64,000 nucleotides of DNA, taken from NCBI RefSeq assembly GCF_004379255.2, contig NC_056047.1:26426293-26490292 (forward strand). Reading direction: 5' to 3'. The translations under genes were made by a program, and so were the position numbers. Source of the DNA: Salvia splendens (taxonomy: Eukaryota > Streptophyta > Magnoliopsida > Lamiales > Lamiaceae). The notes beneath the pieces are model-generated. The model ran no database searches and was not told the DNA's origin. It was given only the letters and a program-made list of their open reading frames with translations. Shown here one piece after another: positions 1-11,345 of the stretch (position 1 is the stretch's first letter; each line of letters starts with the position of its first letter).

Positions 1-1018
1 ACGCATAATAGACGCACTGCAGAATACCTGCTATGCCTTCGGATCGAGGAGGAATATTGGAGGCAAAAGGCTGCCATTCGTTGGGTGGTCGAAGGGGAAC
101 GAACTACAAAGTTCTATCAAGGTTGGGTGAGACAAAAAAGGGTTAAGGCAAAAATCCATGAGATCAATGTGGAGGGCAGACTCATCTCGAATGAAGAAGA
201 ACTACGGCAATCGGCGGTGGATTTCTATCAAAACCTCTTTTCTTCTGATATTGCAGAGCTGGAAGAACCGCAACTCGATCTCATCCAAGGGATACCGAAT
301 GAGCTTAATGCAGGGGATTTGTGCAAAACCCCGAATTGTGAAGAAGTCAAGCAAGCAGTATTCGGCATCTAGGCGAATAGCGCCTCAGGACCTGACAGTT
401 TCTCCTCCCTCTTCTTTCAAACATGCTGGGAGGTCGTCGGAGCCGATGTGGTTGCGGCGGTCGGTGATTTTTTGCAGGCGGATTCATGCCGAGAAGCTTC
501 ACAGCCACGATGATCGTGCTTTTGCCAAAGAAAGATAATCCTAGCTCGTGGTCAGATTATCGTCTGATTAGCCTCTGTAACGTGACGAATAAAATCATCT
601 CCAAGATCATATCCACAAGGTTAGCACAGTTCCTTCCGCTTCTTACATCCCCCAATCAAAGCGGATTTATCAAAGGCAGATTGTTGAGCGATAACGTCCT
701 TCTTGCACAAGAGATTATCCGAGACCTACCACATTGCTCCCCTACACCAAACGTGGCCATTAAGCTTGACATGGCTAAAGCATACGATGGGGTTCAATGG
801 CTGTTTTTGGTCAAAATTTTACGTGGCATGGGATTCGCGGAAGCATGGATTAGCTTGGTCGAACGATGCATAAACTCATGTTGGTTCTCAGTACTTATCA
901 ACGGTTCTCCCTACGGATTCTTCAAATCATCCAGAGACCTCAGACAAGGGGACCCTCTCTCATCATCACTCTTCATTCTCGGTGCGGAATATTTGTCTAA
1001 GAAATTGGATAGGCTTAT
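1..1018 (+). pseudogene. LINE (non-LTR) reverse transcriptase fragment
   Basis: Remnant of the reverse transcriptase of a plant L1-type LINE. One frame (85-372) reads EGERTTKFYQ at the start of the RT region and runs into a stop at 370-372. The same frame continues through SASGPDSF and FFQTCWEVVG, then shifts near 487. The second open stretch (486-1018) carries the RT core blocks IVLLPKK, RLISLCNV, NQSGFIKGR, IKLDMAKAYDGVQW and RQGDPLSSSLF in the expected order. The match stops just before the catalytic (F/Y)xDD block, where the chromovirus LTR begins. The 5' end lies outside the window. The stop, the frameshift and the loss of the catalytic block make it a pseudogene. The family assignment rests on motif order, read by eye. 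Confidence 0.9.
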
Positions 1019-1902
1019 TGTGACACCTCGGAATTTCGTTTCCCTTTATTATTGGATAAGCTGGAATTATTAGTGTAATTAATCCTCGCGTGGAGGGCGT
1101 GAGAACGTAGAAATTTCCGTTGTAGTTTCCATCGGGGAATAAAACAAGTTTTTTGAAGGAAACAAAGTGCAAGGAAATGTTTTCAAGAATAAAGAGTAAG
1201 TCATGTTTATTTGAAAAGCAAGTTGGAAATACAATTTCATGGATACTAGAAATGCTAATAATACATGAAAAAGACAATACAAGTTGTACAAGTTTTCATA
1301 TGTGAAAGAGACTTCACATGTCTACACTACATCATCCCTTCTTCCACCTCTAGTAATAGAATTCTAGAAAATATCCTAAATTGGTATAGAAACCAAGGCG
1401 GCACAAGGATGGATTTTCTTCCCCTTTCTCCATCTCCTTCCTTCTCGGTTTTGGCACCATAAGACTCCAAAAAAAATTTTGTGGCAGCCAAGGACATCTT
1501 GAGGATCCTGCAAAATTACACAAGAAAGGAGATTAGAATAGACTCATAGTAGGGGAATTGGGGGGAGACCAACCAAAATGTAGAAAAGGACGAGATGAGC
1601 TAAACAAGATAGCCAAGGACCTAAATCAAGGCTGTAAGTCAGCCAATCTGTTTTGTTGCAAGTATCATCAAAAGGGGATCAAGATGAAAGGCCCCAGTAA
1701 AGTAAGCTCCACCACCAAGCTCATTGGAGCAAGAGAAATTTCATCACCAAGGCTGGAAGGACAACCGAGGAGAGCAGCCCCAAATATACACCAATTTAGC
1801 ATGATCAACATTGTTATAAAGCTCAAAAAGGGAGCTAAATTGTAGCCAAAATTAGGAGCTCAAGGCCCAAGATTCTGCCACAAGATGCCAAAGTATTTTG
1901 CC

Positions 1903-1910
1903 TATAAATA
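1903..1910 (+). promoter_or_regulatory. TATA box of chromovirus 5' LTR
   Basis: TATAAATA in the context GCCTATAAATACCACC. The 3' LTR has the same context at 13561-13568, which supports a conserved U3 promoter. Confidence 0.6.
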
Positions 1911-1969
1911 CCACCGTCCCCTTCCCCACTCCACAACTACATTCTGTCAAAATTTTTGCAAGGCAAGGA

Positions 1970-2670
1970 GTGCGACGGAGTGAGGAGCGGCGGCGCGGAG
2001 CGGCAGCAGTAGGAAGGGCAAGCCGAAAGAATTCACAAGCAAGGTAAACACCTCAACACCATATATGCATCATGCAGGACGATTAAGGAACACAAGAACT
2101 TAGAACTTTTCCATAGCATCCTCACACCAAGTTTGAAAAGAGAACAGTAGCAATAAACACCCAAGTGGTGATTGAACTGTAGAACAAACCCTTCCCAACA
2201 ATATCACAACATGAGGAAAAACAACATAGTCACAGTTTCCGACGGATCATGCTGCCATAACTCGAAATCTGAATTAAATCACGACTTGATAGAAGGGGAA
2301 ATGGGGGAGAGGACTTAGCTTAGTGCGTAAGGCTGTTGGCGGAAGCCGAGTGACGACGGAGCCCCGAAAATCACCACGAGGCAGCGACGAACCAGTGGCG
2401 ACAGAGGGCCGCGCTGCGAGGCGATGCACGGCGGTGTTGAGGAGTGACGAACAGCAGCGGCGCTGTCCAGCCTCGACGACGCAAGCAGCATCGGTGATCT
2501 CTGCTGATGCGAAGCGAAAGAAGACCCGACGCCGGTCGGAAGGGAGTCGGAGATGGGGAGTGCGAAAGAGGGGGGAGTCCCGGCGACGCTGGAGATTGCG
2601 ATTGCCGGCGAGCGCGAGGACGAGAGAGAGAGATGGGCGCCGCTGTTCACTCTCCAATTGGGGTTTTCTC
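1970..2670. other. GC-rich block inside the chromovirus LTR
   Basis: A strongly GC-rich stretch rich in CGG and GACG words, downstream of the TATA box, in an otherwise AT-rich LTR. The 3' LTR has a comparable GC-rich block at about 22135-22490, so it belongs to the LTR and is not a separate insertion. Function unknown; it could be a transcribed leader or a methylation-prone island. Confidence 0.5.
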
Positions 2671-3880
2671 AAATGAATTGAAGATTGGAATGGAGAGAAG
2701 TAAAATCTCGGTGAAGAGGGAAAAATGGAGTATATTTGGGCCAATTTTAATTAATTAGTTGGGCTCCTATTAAATTGTTTATTGGACCAGAGGTGAATAA
2801 TATGATGGAATTGGGCCACTTTAATGATTTTGGGCCGCATGAATGAAATGGGTGTTGGACCAAGTATTAGTTCTATGTTGATAATGGACTATAAGAAGAG
2901 GCTCCAGTTATTTAGTAAATTGGGCCGAAATGTTGGAATTCTTGGAATGGAATTTAATTAAGAAGTGAGCTCGGAGCCTAATGAATTAATTCCGAATAAT
3001 TTACTAAGTTCCGGTTATTGAATAATGTTGAAGTAGGAGACACGGACGGCCGACCGGCGTCGCCCCGCGACGCCATGGGCGGCCTTAAGAAAAATCTGTA
3101 GAAGAAGGAAATTAAAGAGGGATTTTAAGAATCCATATTTTATTATAGAATTCCTCCAAGATAAGTAAAACGAATAATTAAATGCTGCTGAGAAATGGAG
3201 CCGAGTTAAGATTTAAGGAAGAAAATCCTATAAGCCGAGACTAAGAGATAGATGCTATCCTATAGGATGCATGCATTCTTTTTCAGAAAAATAGTTCAAG
3301 TACTAATTAGCGTGTCGCGCTATTTATTTCTAAAGGAGAATCTATTCAAGGGCAAGTGAGGTCAAACGAGGATTTTAATTGGAGATAAGCATACCAGGTG
3401 GGCTTTCTTTTAAATATCCAGCACTATAGTGTGGATATAAAGCAAATATTTTGAAGTTATGAAATATCATCTTTTCTAAAAAATGGAGATGTGAATTATT
3501 TTAAAGTTGTTGTCATGCCATAAAATGTTTGTTTTCGAGACCTGTCTGTGAGAGCTATATGCCGAAAGTTTGGCGATGCCAAAAATTTGATAAAGAATTC
3601 GGTTCCCAATAGGACCGCAAATCCTATTTGGAATTTCGTGCGCGAGCGCTGTGAGCCATCCTAGAGAGAGGTTGGCCGGTGAGGGTGTTCGTTGAAGGTG
3701 GCCACCTTCACGGCACGAGTTTCTCAGACATGGTAGGAAATTTGAAGAACTTAGACTGATCAGTCGGACTTTTAAGATCACAAAAGAATTTAGTATGCTC
3801 CGACCTTTTTAAGAAATACCCCCGTGCGACACTATTGATGGATGACAACTTATATATGTTTTATTTTCGCCACGTGTCCA

Positions 3881-3900
3881 CTGAGTACTCCTGTACTCAG
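3881..3900. other. Palindrome CTGAGTAC / GTACTCAG in the LTR
   Basis: Perfect 8-base arms separated by TCCT. The same motif with surrounding bases (GTCCA before it, CCCTGCAT after it) appears inverted in the solo LTR at 8529-8549, so it is a shared LTR signature. A G-box-like CACGTG lies just upstream at 3871-3876. Confidence 0.6.
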
Positions 3901-4277
3901 CCCTGCATGTATTTATAAATGTGCAGGTTGAACGTCCAAAGGAAGGAATATTGATCGGAGACGATGCTATTAAATAATCAAGTGGATTTCTCTACGATTC
4001 GTGTCTTCATACACGAAATCGTTTAGTAAGGACCTATTCCGCTGTAGTTTTGTGAAGTGAAAATTTCAAAGTCTCACATTCGAACTCTGATTTAGTTGAT
4101 ATGATGAATCATTCTATTTTGAGATCTTGTAATCAAATACTTAGCTTCTAATTTATGGTATCAATTGATTGGCCTTTCGACAAGTCCCTTGAGTTCTTTC
4201 CTCATTTCGTTAATTCCGCTTATTAGTCACGGATTTCCTACTTTTGCTATCATTAGCAAAGTGCGGTCGTGACAGAG

Positions 4278-4290
4278 TGGTATCAGAGCC
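4278..4290 (+). promoter_or_regulatory. Primer-binding site, tRNA-Met type
   Basis: TGGTATCAGAGCC, complementary to the 3' end of initiator tRNA-Met, three bases after the 5' LTR. It marks the start of minus-strand DNA synthesis. Confidence 0.85.
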
Positions 4291-6343
4291 TCAGTTTCTT
4301 TCCTGCTATGAGATCCACACCTTTTTTTTCAGTAAGAATCTAGACTTGTTCACTAGATCATTCCAAGTAATCGACTCGATCAATACTCCAAGACGTTCAA
4401 CCAAACAAGTTGAAAGATGAAGAAGTGGGAAATTTTGAGATAACTAAAATAAAGTGTGACGATAATGTTTTACATAGTTAAGAAAATAGAAAGAACCGAG
4501 AGGGAATAAGTACTCTCCCTAAAGAATGTAGTTCAAACTGGGACTACGAAGGATGAACCATAAATCCTATTATTGCTTTCCCGAGCAACAAATTTTGAGA
4601 CGATGCTAGATAAGAGTTAAGCACGAATGCGGGATCTAAGAAGACACGACTTTTTGCACAAGAAGAGCCAATGTCGAATGCATAAGAGCACGAGAGGGGC
4701 AACTGTTGAAAAGAAAGACGAGGAACGATGCTATATGGGAATAGCACAAGATAGATCCTCACTGTGGCCAAGCCACTCATGTAAGATCCGAAAGCAAGTG
4801 TTGATCCCATCACTTTTCATGAGACCTTATAGAAACGCTCGATCTGAGATATGAACTTAGTCTAATGACGATATCACACAATAAGTGGCTCTAGTTGATG
4901 ACGTTCCCTATATGGATTTTCGTGCATCGATTCGTTTTCTTTCGAATACCTTCGACGGACTCAAGATATCCCCACCACATGGATGACATAGACAAATTTA
5001 ATCAGCAGTACTTACTTGGATTTCCAGAAAATCTCTTTCTTTAAACATCCTTAACGGAAATGCCTTCTTGTCTGTTTAACACTATTGATCGACCTGCGTT
5101 TTACAAAGCAGAGTGTCAATACTTCTTTTTTTTTTCTATGAAAGTTGTGACCCATTTCCAGATCATGGTTAAAAATTCAAATTTCAGACACTTTGAGCAA
5201 TTGGCAATGCAAATCAATGTGCCACTTCTTATCTTGGGCACACCAGATCACTATTCACTTTCAGTTGCATGAGCACGAGCTTTGCTCTCTTATTCTCAGA
5301 AATGTCGATTGACAACAACTTTTCTTACTCATCATTCGTATGAGCAGTATTTTGACTTCGCAGGCCCAATCGCATTGTTGTTCTAAAGTTGTTTGTCTTC
5401 AGAACCTTCAGACTAAGCTCGTTTTCCTAGACCTCATCCTTAATGAATGAAGTATTCTTCTTGGAACTCCTGTCAACTCTTGTTATTTTGCAAACATGTA
5501 TATGACAAATTCTTTCTTGCAAGAATGAGATTTTCTCATGTTCAATTCCACTACACGTTTGTTCCATCTAGGGAATTTTTACTATGTCTTCAATATTCGT
5601 TAAGACTAGCATGCCCACTTCCTTCTTAACGAGTTACTTTGGCTATTACCCAAGAGGTTTATCTTCCTGAGAATTTTCTTGACAACATGCGAATTCTTCA
5701 ACGTGATTCTATTTTCACTAGCTTTGACATTTTTAGAGGATGGTCAGCGCGACTTCGTGGCAATTGCCTACACTTTCATGTACTACTGCGACCGACTCTT
5801 CCAAGCTTTAACACATTTGAGCCATCAATCCATTATTAGCAAGATCCTCTTGAATCTGAATGGTCAATTGGACCATACTATTTGATGCATACTATGAGAA
5901 CTCCAATTTAATTAGTTTCGTCCTATTTCGTGGCACATTTCATTTCTTTCAAGAAATCCCCAAGTTCTATGGGTTCGCTTGAAACCTCTTAACCAGTGTG
6001 GTCTTTTGAAAGAATGTGATTAATTCACAGAGTCAAACCAGAGAAATCTTCAAGTTACTTGAGCTTAGTCCTGCTATCCTTGTAAACCAATCATTGTGAG
6101 TTGGTGATTTTAATTCACAGAGTCACACCGGAGGTGTTATTTTTGTCACCTTGAGTGATTTGAGAACTTTTTTTTATTATTATCCTAATTTAATATTTGA
6201 TGGATGTACGAGTTTTGTTATTCCTTCCACTTTTTATACTTTATGTCTTTTTGATATTAATACTAGAGATTATCTAGATTCACTATTCATCACTTTAATA
6301 TTATTATTGTTAAATTTAAATAATATATCGACTACTATATTCG
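4291..6343. other. Decayed chromovirus leader and gag region, no recognisable gene
   Basis: Between the PBS and the LINE endonuclease fragment. By position it should hold the leader and the N-terminal gag, but only short stop-ridden frames are present and I recognise no domain. The word TTCACAGAGTC occurs twice around 6015-6125, spaced about 100 bases. The stretch 6150-6360 is very AT-rich. Confidence 0.5.
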
Positions 6344-7093
6344 ATGCTTAAATTTGGCCAACATAATAATTTTTTTTCAATATTTAGTCAAAGTGTTGGT
6401 GTATATATAAAAAAAAAAGATAATAGGATTCTGGTTTTGGCTATCATTGAACCTTTGATAAAGCCGAAGCCGGATTTCTTTAGTAGGTTTTTTGGTTTGC
6501 AATTTAAGGGGTTTAACTATAATGGTCAAATTTGGGTGTTTGCAGCAGAAGGAATAGAAGTAGATGAGTGGGATGATTCTGATAAGATCCTACATGTTCG
6601 TCTTACCACATCAATGCTTCCTGCTCATTTCTTTGTCTCGGTGGCATATGGGAAATGTTCTAGAAAAGGAAGGATTGGGATGTGGAACAAGCTTCGAGAA
6701 CTTGCTGCGAAGCTGGACGGTTTGCCTTGGATTGTGGGAGGCGATTTTAACATCTTTGTGTCTGAAGAGGAAAGGCAGGGAGGCAAGAAGAAGAGAACTA
6801 GGGAAATGATGGAGTTTGCAGAGACTATCTGTGATTACCAGCTCCAGGATGTGGGTGCTGATGGACCTAAGTTTACTTAGGCAAGAGGGGACACCTTTGA
6901 AAGGTTGGACAGTGTCCTTCTTGGGGAAGGTTGGGCAAATCTTTTTGAAGCTACAAAAGTGACAAATATTCCTAGAATCCTATCTGATCACTGCCCTCTT
7001 CTGATAGTGTGTCGGGTCCCCGGCCCGAGAGTCAGGCCTTCTTTCCCTTTTCAATGTATGTGGGTGAGGAACCATTTGCCCAGACTGCAATAG
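6344..7093 (+). pseudogene. LINE AP-type endonuclease fragment
   Basis: The frame from 6344 ends at a TAG (6878-6880) and resumes in the same frame. It carries the endonuclease blocks of plant L1-type LINE ORF2: VSVAYGKCSR, WIVGGDFNIF, EERQGG, then after the stop ARGDTFERLDSVLL and SDHCPLL. GDFN and SDH are catalytic or metal-binding signatures of the exonuclease-endonuclease-phosphatase fold. The stop falls after FT, where the family normally has tryptophan. RT is absent downstream, and the segment sits inside the chromovirus gag region. It is truncated at both ends and dead. It may or may not belong to the same LINE family as the RT fragment at the window start. Confidence 0.85.
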
Positions 7094-7180
7094 AACACAC
7101 TATGGGACATGCAAGGCAAGAACATGAGCTTGCTTTGCTTGTGGGAAGCGCGGACATTTTAAGGAGCATTGCCCAACAAA
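7094..7180 (+). pseudogene. Chromovirus gag zinc-knuckle remnant
   Basis: One frame at 7131-7172 reads CFACGKRGHFKEHC, a complete CX2CX4HX4C knuckle of Gypsy gag nucleocapsid. A stop lies two codons upstream, and the rest of gag is not recognisable. It directly follows the LINE fragment, so the LINE may have interrupted or replaced the upstream gag. Confidence 0.75.
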
Positions 7181-7389
7181 ACCCCTAAAAACCGACACAA
7201 GGTCACACCAGATAACGTAGCGTTCAGAACTACGGGCACTACATGCACGACCTAGAGCAAATCCACAGGTGCCACCGCCAAATTATCAGCAGCCGCAAGG
7301 TCTCCTATCACAGGCTCGAGAGTATGTCCCAGCATAGGAGTGGCTAGAGGGAAATCAGAGAAGCCTGGCAGGTATGGACATTCCCTCGA

Positions 7390-7480
7390 CTTACCTGTTA
7401 TCATACTGTTGGATACAAGTACGTTACATGCATTTCATAACAGCGTTTTGAGTAGACACTTTAGATATCCACCGATCAAG
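7390..7480 (+). pseudogene. Chromovirus aspartic protease remnant
   Basis: One frame reads ILLDTSTLHAFHNSVLSRHF, corresponding to the active-site block that in Gypsy elements reads D(S/T)GATHSFI. The Asp and Thr are kept, but the glycine of DTG is lost. Stops surround it. Identified by its place between the zinc knuckle and the RT. Confidence 0.55.
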
Positions 7481-7749
7481 TTAAACATAAGATAAAGGTG
7501 TCCTCACCATAGCAGGCCTTATAATTAGTACTCAATTTTGCTTGAACATAGAATTCACCTAGAGAGACTCCAAGTTAAGGGTTCACAATTTCGAAACGTT
7601 GTCATAATACTAGAAATGGACAGGCTGGCGGAAGACCACGCCACGGTCCCACGCACTGACGAAATTCTATAATCTCGATGCTTTAAGTCGTTGAATGATT
7701 ATAGAAAGACAAAGGGGAAGTTGGAAATGGTAGACGTCGCCGTAAATTC

Positions 7750-8140
7750 CAGATATGCCACCAAAAATACCACAATACAGACAAATGGAATCCACAATAG
7801 ACCTAGAACCCGGATTCGCCTCGATAACAAGGGCACCTTACCAAATACCAGTTGCGCTTAAAGATCTAATGAATCGTGTGTTTAACCAGCTTGAAAAAGA
7901 ACCTATTCTAGCTTTGTGTGACAGATTCGTCTATTTGAAGGACGCGAGAAAACACTAAGGACAATAGATGAGTACGCTCGAAACGTTAATAGCCGAGTAG
8001 CTCTATGCAAAGATTAGCAAGTTTTGAGTTCAGGCTTAACAAAGCAAATTTCCTCGAACACATGGTAGCAACGGAAAGGAATCTGGGTAGAGCCACAGTA
8101 ACAGACCACTGTAGGAGGTTATCAAAGGATCTTCTGAAAT
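7750..8140 (+). pseudogene. Chromovirus reverse transcriptase remnants
   Basis: Residues STIDLEPGFASITRAPYQI in the frame from 7755 match the N-terminal RT block (IDL.PG..PI...PYR) of chromoviruses. At about 8010-8090 another frame reads ASFEFRLNKANFLEHMVATE, matching the later RT block before the connection domain (F.L..V.FLGHVVS). The palm with the YxDD motif is missing between them, so several hundred bases have been deleted. The inverted solo LTR follows at 8247. Confidence 0.7.
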
Positions 8141-8246
8141 TGCGATAACAATGTGTCATGGCCGCCCTTACGAAGGATAGTAAACACGGGGAAATCGTGA
8201 CTAGGGAAGGGACTAAGGAGCGGGGAAGAAGAAGGGGAAAACAATG
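8141..8246. other. Short decayed chromovirus pol segment
   Basis: Purine-rich remainder of pol up to the solo LTR. The CAATG copy at 8242-8246 is the left target duplication. Confidence 0.4.
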
Positions 8247-10863
8247 AAAGACAACATCTTAAACAAAGATTCAAAAGAAAAGTTTTAATCGATTAAACAA
8301 TTAAGCAGCGGGTTAATATCTCAAGGTAATTAATGTCATAAAGTAGTGTAGAGCAAAACGAAAGACTTTATCAAAAACGATTCGAAACAAGGCAGCGGAA
8401 TAAAGAGATCTAGAGAGTCATAGGGAGACGCCTATGTATGAGACACAACGCATCCAAATTTCTTAAGCCGACTCAACATCCATCACAACACCCCGCTCAA
8501 CCTGTACATAAAGAAAACATATGCAGGGCTGAGTACTTGATATACTCAGTGGACACACACCAAAATATTTGATAAAAGTTATGTCATCCATACCACAGTG
8601 AACTCGAGTTTTACGATTATTTAAGAAAATATCACGAGTATCACAAAAACAGTTTCATAGTCTGGCCAGACAATCAATCTCCCCACTTTCTCAACAATCC
8701 AACAATCACATCATCATTCCATAGTGCGACAAAAGTGTGGCCACACTATTCGCCCACGAGACCGGCCAACTAGCAAGGACGGGTCCCGATCCCACCAGTG
8801 TACACAGCCTGATAGGGTTTGCAGCCCTACTCAGACCCGAATTCGTTTCACACATAGCCATATAGCCTAACGGAGTAAACTCAGACGAACTAGGCATCAA
8901 GCACACAATCTTAATCAAAACAATCCATGGCATGACATAACACTTTAAACCACCCTTATAGCTCCACAATCATATTTTGGAAAAATAAAAGAGTTTAGTT
9001 AAAGAAAGCCCACCTCGATTGCTTACAAACACGATTCACAACTTTATTGAAATCCTTGCTCTTTGAACCCACGTACGCACAACAACCCTTATCAACATCA
9101 TAACCACATAATACAACACAATCGGTTTTCTATCAACTCAATTCTCATGCATGCCCTATCGTTCCTTTCATCATTTTCTTAGATTGCCCATCCCCAAACG
9201 TTCATCAACAAAAACGAAACGAACACTCAAGCATACATCAACGTGTGACACATAGCCACATCATAGGATACGTTTCATATTCACACATGTATCATTTATT
9301 CACTAAAAACTTGACAACAAGCATTATTTTAACATGACAGAAATCTGGCAAGTCGTTTTGTAGAAATCATTAAAAATCCATCCGACCTCCGTTGGGGCTG
9401 AAATTTTATCACAACACATTAGACACATCTAATATCATGCAGTTAAAATTTAACATCAAAATCACATCTTTAGGTCGGTCAAATAAAAAACGAAACTTAC
9501 TGGACGAGATTACAAATTCTGACATAACTGTGCAGTTAACTTTACAAATTCATTTAAAATTCATCTTTAGTCAAAAGAGGATGAAATTTATACACAACAT
9601 AGAAGACTTCTCAAATTTACTCAGTTAAAAATTCGTGCCAAAATAAGATCATTTGGTCGGTCAAACACACGTCGGAATCTACTGTCCGAACACCACAGTT
9701 TTCATGCTTCACAAATTCGAATTAGGGTTTATCTATCATTCATCCAAACACATATATTCATGCTTCCAACACATAATCTCACAACCAAGTTCTCATATAT
9801 TCACACATCATTCACCAACGAATCATCCACAACCTCACACATACACATACATAAACGCATATCCACATACTTTCTCATGCAAAACATCAATCCCAACCGA
9901 TTAATTTTTAGATCTATGATTTCTACACTTACTATATGCATGAGGGAATCACGAAACATGGGTTCAATGGAAAGGATGAGAAAGAGAATTCAAATATACC
10001 TTTCTTGTTCAAAAACAATAGGTAGGAAAGATAATTGATGTGATTCTTCGATGAATCTTGAATTTCCAACTCCAAATTGATGCAAGAACAAAGGATTGGT
10101 GAATAATTGGTGGAGAAGGAGAGGAAGAGAGGAAAAAAAACGTGTGGGAGGAGAGAAGAGAGGGAGGCGAAAAATATGAGGGCTAGGGTTAGGGTTCTTT
10201 TAATTTATAGTCTAGGATAAATCCCACAATTAAATAAAATAATTAAATTGTGGGGGAATAAAATAAAATCTCACAATTAAAAATGAAAGTAGGCGTGTGG
10301 AATGGGAGAGATCAAGGAAAAAAAATACTTAAATCCTCAAATCAAATAGGAATAGGATTTAAATTTGGTAAGATATGGTAAGATTTAATTGGATTTTAAA
10401 TAAAGGAATGAGACAAACAAGATACCAATTAAATCCACAAAATAATTCCTTCTCCTAATTACTAGGAGAAGTCGAAAATTTCAAGGGATGAACAAGGGGT
10501 CGAAAATCATGTAGAATAACATAGGGACAATTTGGTTTGGATTTAAGTTGGACAAATATCCCAAAGCAATTAATTAAATCCAAGAAAGAAAGTATTATTT
10601 CCAATAAATAGGAGGGCCGAAAATTCCAATAAAATGGCTAGAATGATTATGCATGATCCCACTTAATTTAATTCACACATTGGAAGTTTAATCACATTAA
10701 CTCACATAACTCACAACAACTAATTTCACATAATTAACTCAAACACATAGAGACTCAATTTCCACAAAAGAAATTCTCATTCAACATCCACATTAATTAA
10801 AATAAAATAAGTCATCAAATAAAAATAATAATAAAAAAAGTCACAATTTTTCGGGGTGCTACA
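8247..10863 (-). mobile_element. Solo LTR of a related long-LTR Gypsy element, inverted
   Basis: Read on the minus strand it starts TGTAGCACCCCG at 10863. CAATG flanks both sides (8242-8246 and 10864-10868), a 5-bp target duplication. Its distal part shares the palindrome block CTGAGTA...TACTCAG and GTACAGGTTGA with the chromovirus 5' LTR, but the first several hundred bases differ, so it is a relative and not a copy. No PBS, coding domain or second LTR is present. The minus-strand 3' end reads ...GTTGTCTTT rather than CA, so that border may be eroded by a few bases. It contains no gene; the open frames at 9392-10038 and 8706-8969 match nothing I know. Confidence 0.7.
8529..8549. other. Palindrome CTGAGTA / TACTCAG in solo LTR
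   Basis: Seven-base arms around CTTGATA, homologous in reverse orientation to the palindrome at 3881-3900. Confidence 0.55.
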
Positions 10864-10868
10864 CAATG

Positions 10869-11345
10869 ACTCAAAAGCTCAAGAAAAGGGTCAAGATTTC
10901 ACGACTCCCTAAGCAAAGTGAGCTTGCAACCACTAGAAGAGAAGATAACTATGGTGCTAGCACTAGTTACCGCAAAACTCGAAATAGCTACATCGTCTGC
11001 ACCGACGCACTGAAGGGGTTGACCTGGCCATGGCTAGTCGCGGAAGGGTAGAGAGATTAATTATGCATCATGGCAGCTCAGGCCGCATAAGCTGAAATAC
11101 CCAACGTATGATCTAGAATGGGCTGACATAATCTACATACCAAAAATTTGAGGCACCAACCTGCGAAATTTGGTGTAAATTTTTCTAACCACAAGAACCT
11201 CGTGCACTATCAAACGGAAGGATTTAGACATACGATAGATTGAATGTCTAAAGTTAGTAAAAAAAACTTGCGAATGCAGCATAATTAATATCCGAGCAAA
11301 GCTAACGTAGTGGCTGATACGCTGAACCACAAAACTCAAACATGG
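10869..11345 (+). pseudogene. Chromovirus RNase H remnant
   Basis: Continues pol after the solo LTR. The frame at 10983-11051 reads SYIVCTDALKG, the TDAS-type RNase H catalytic block. At 11056-11130 another frame reads INYASWQLRPHKLKYPTYD, matching the YASRQLK...YPTHDLE block. At 11289-11336 a third reads YPSKANVVADTLNHKT, matching the block that closes RNase H (PGKANVVADALSRK). Frame changes separate the three. The order and spacing are as in Gypsy pol, so the solo LTR inserted into this pol. Confidence 0.85.

Larger units (their letters stand above)
1019..4274 (+). repeat. Chromovirus 5' LTR
   Basis: Begins TGTGACACCTCGG directly at the break in the LINE and ends GTCGTGACA four bases before a tRNA-Met PBS, giving TG...CA ends and about 3.26 kb. 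It contains a TATA box, a GC-rich block and a short palindrome, annotated separately. The open frames inside it, for example the arginine-rich minus-strand frame at 2274-2744, look like chance frames of the GC-rich block. Confidence 0.8.

Noticed and set aside
2274..2744. Arginine/serine-rich 156-codon frame on the minus strand
   Set aside because: Lies in the GC-rich LTR block, has counterpart frames on the other strand, matches no family, and is not preserved in the 3' LTR copy.
7755..7958. Independent small gene of 67 codons
   Set aside because: Residues match the RT N-terminal block of chromoviruses and it sits between protease and RT remnants, so it is part of pol.
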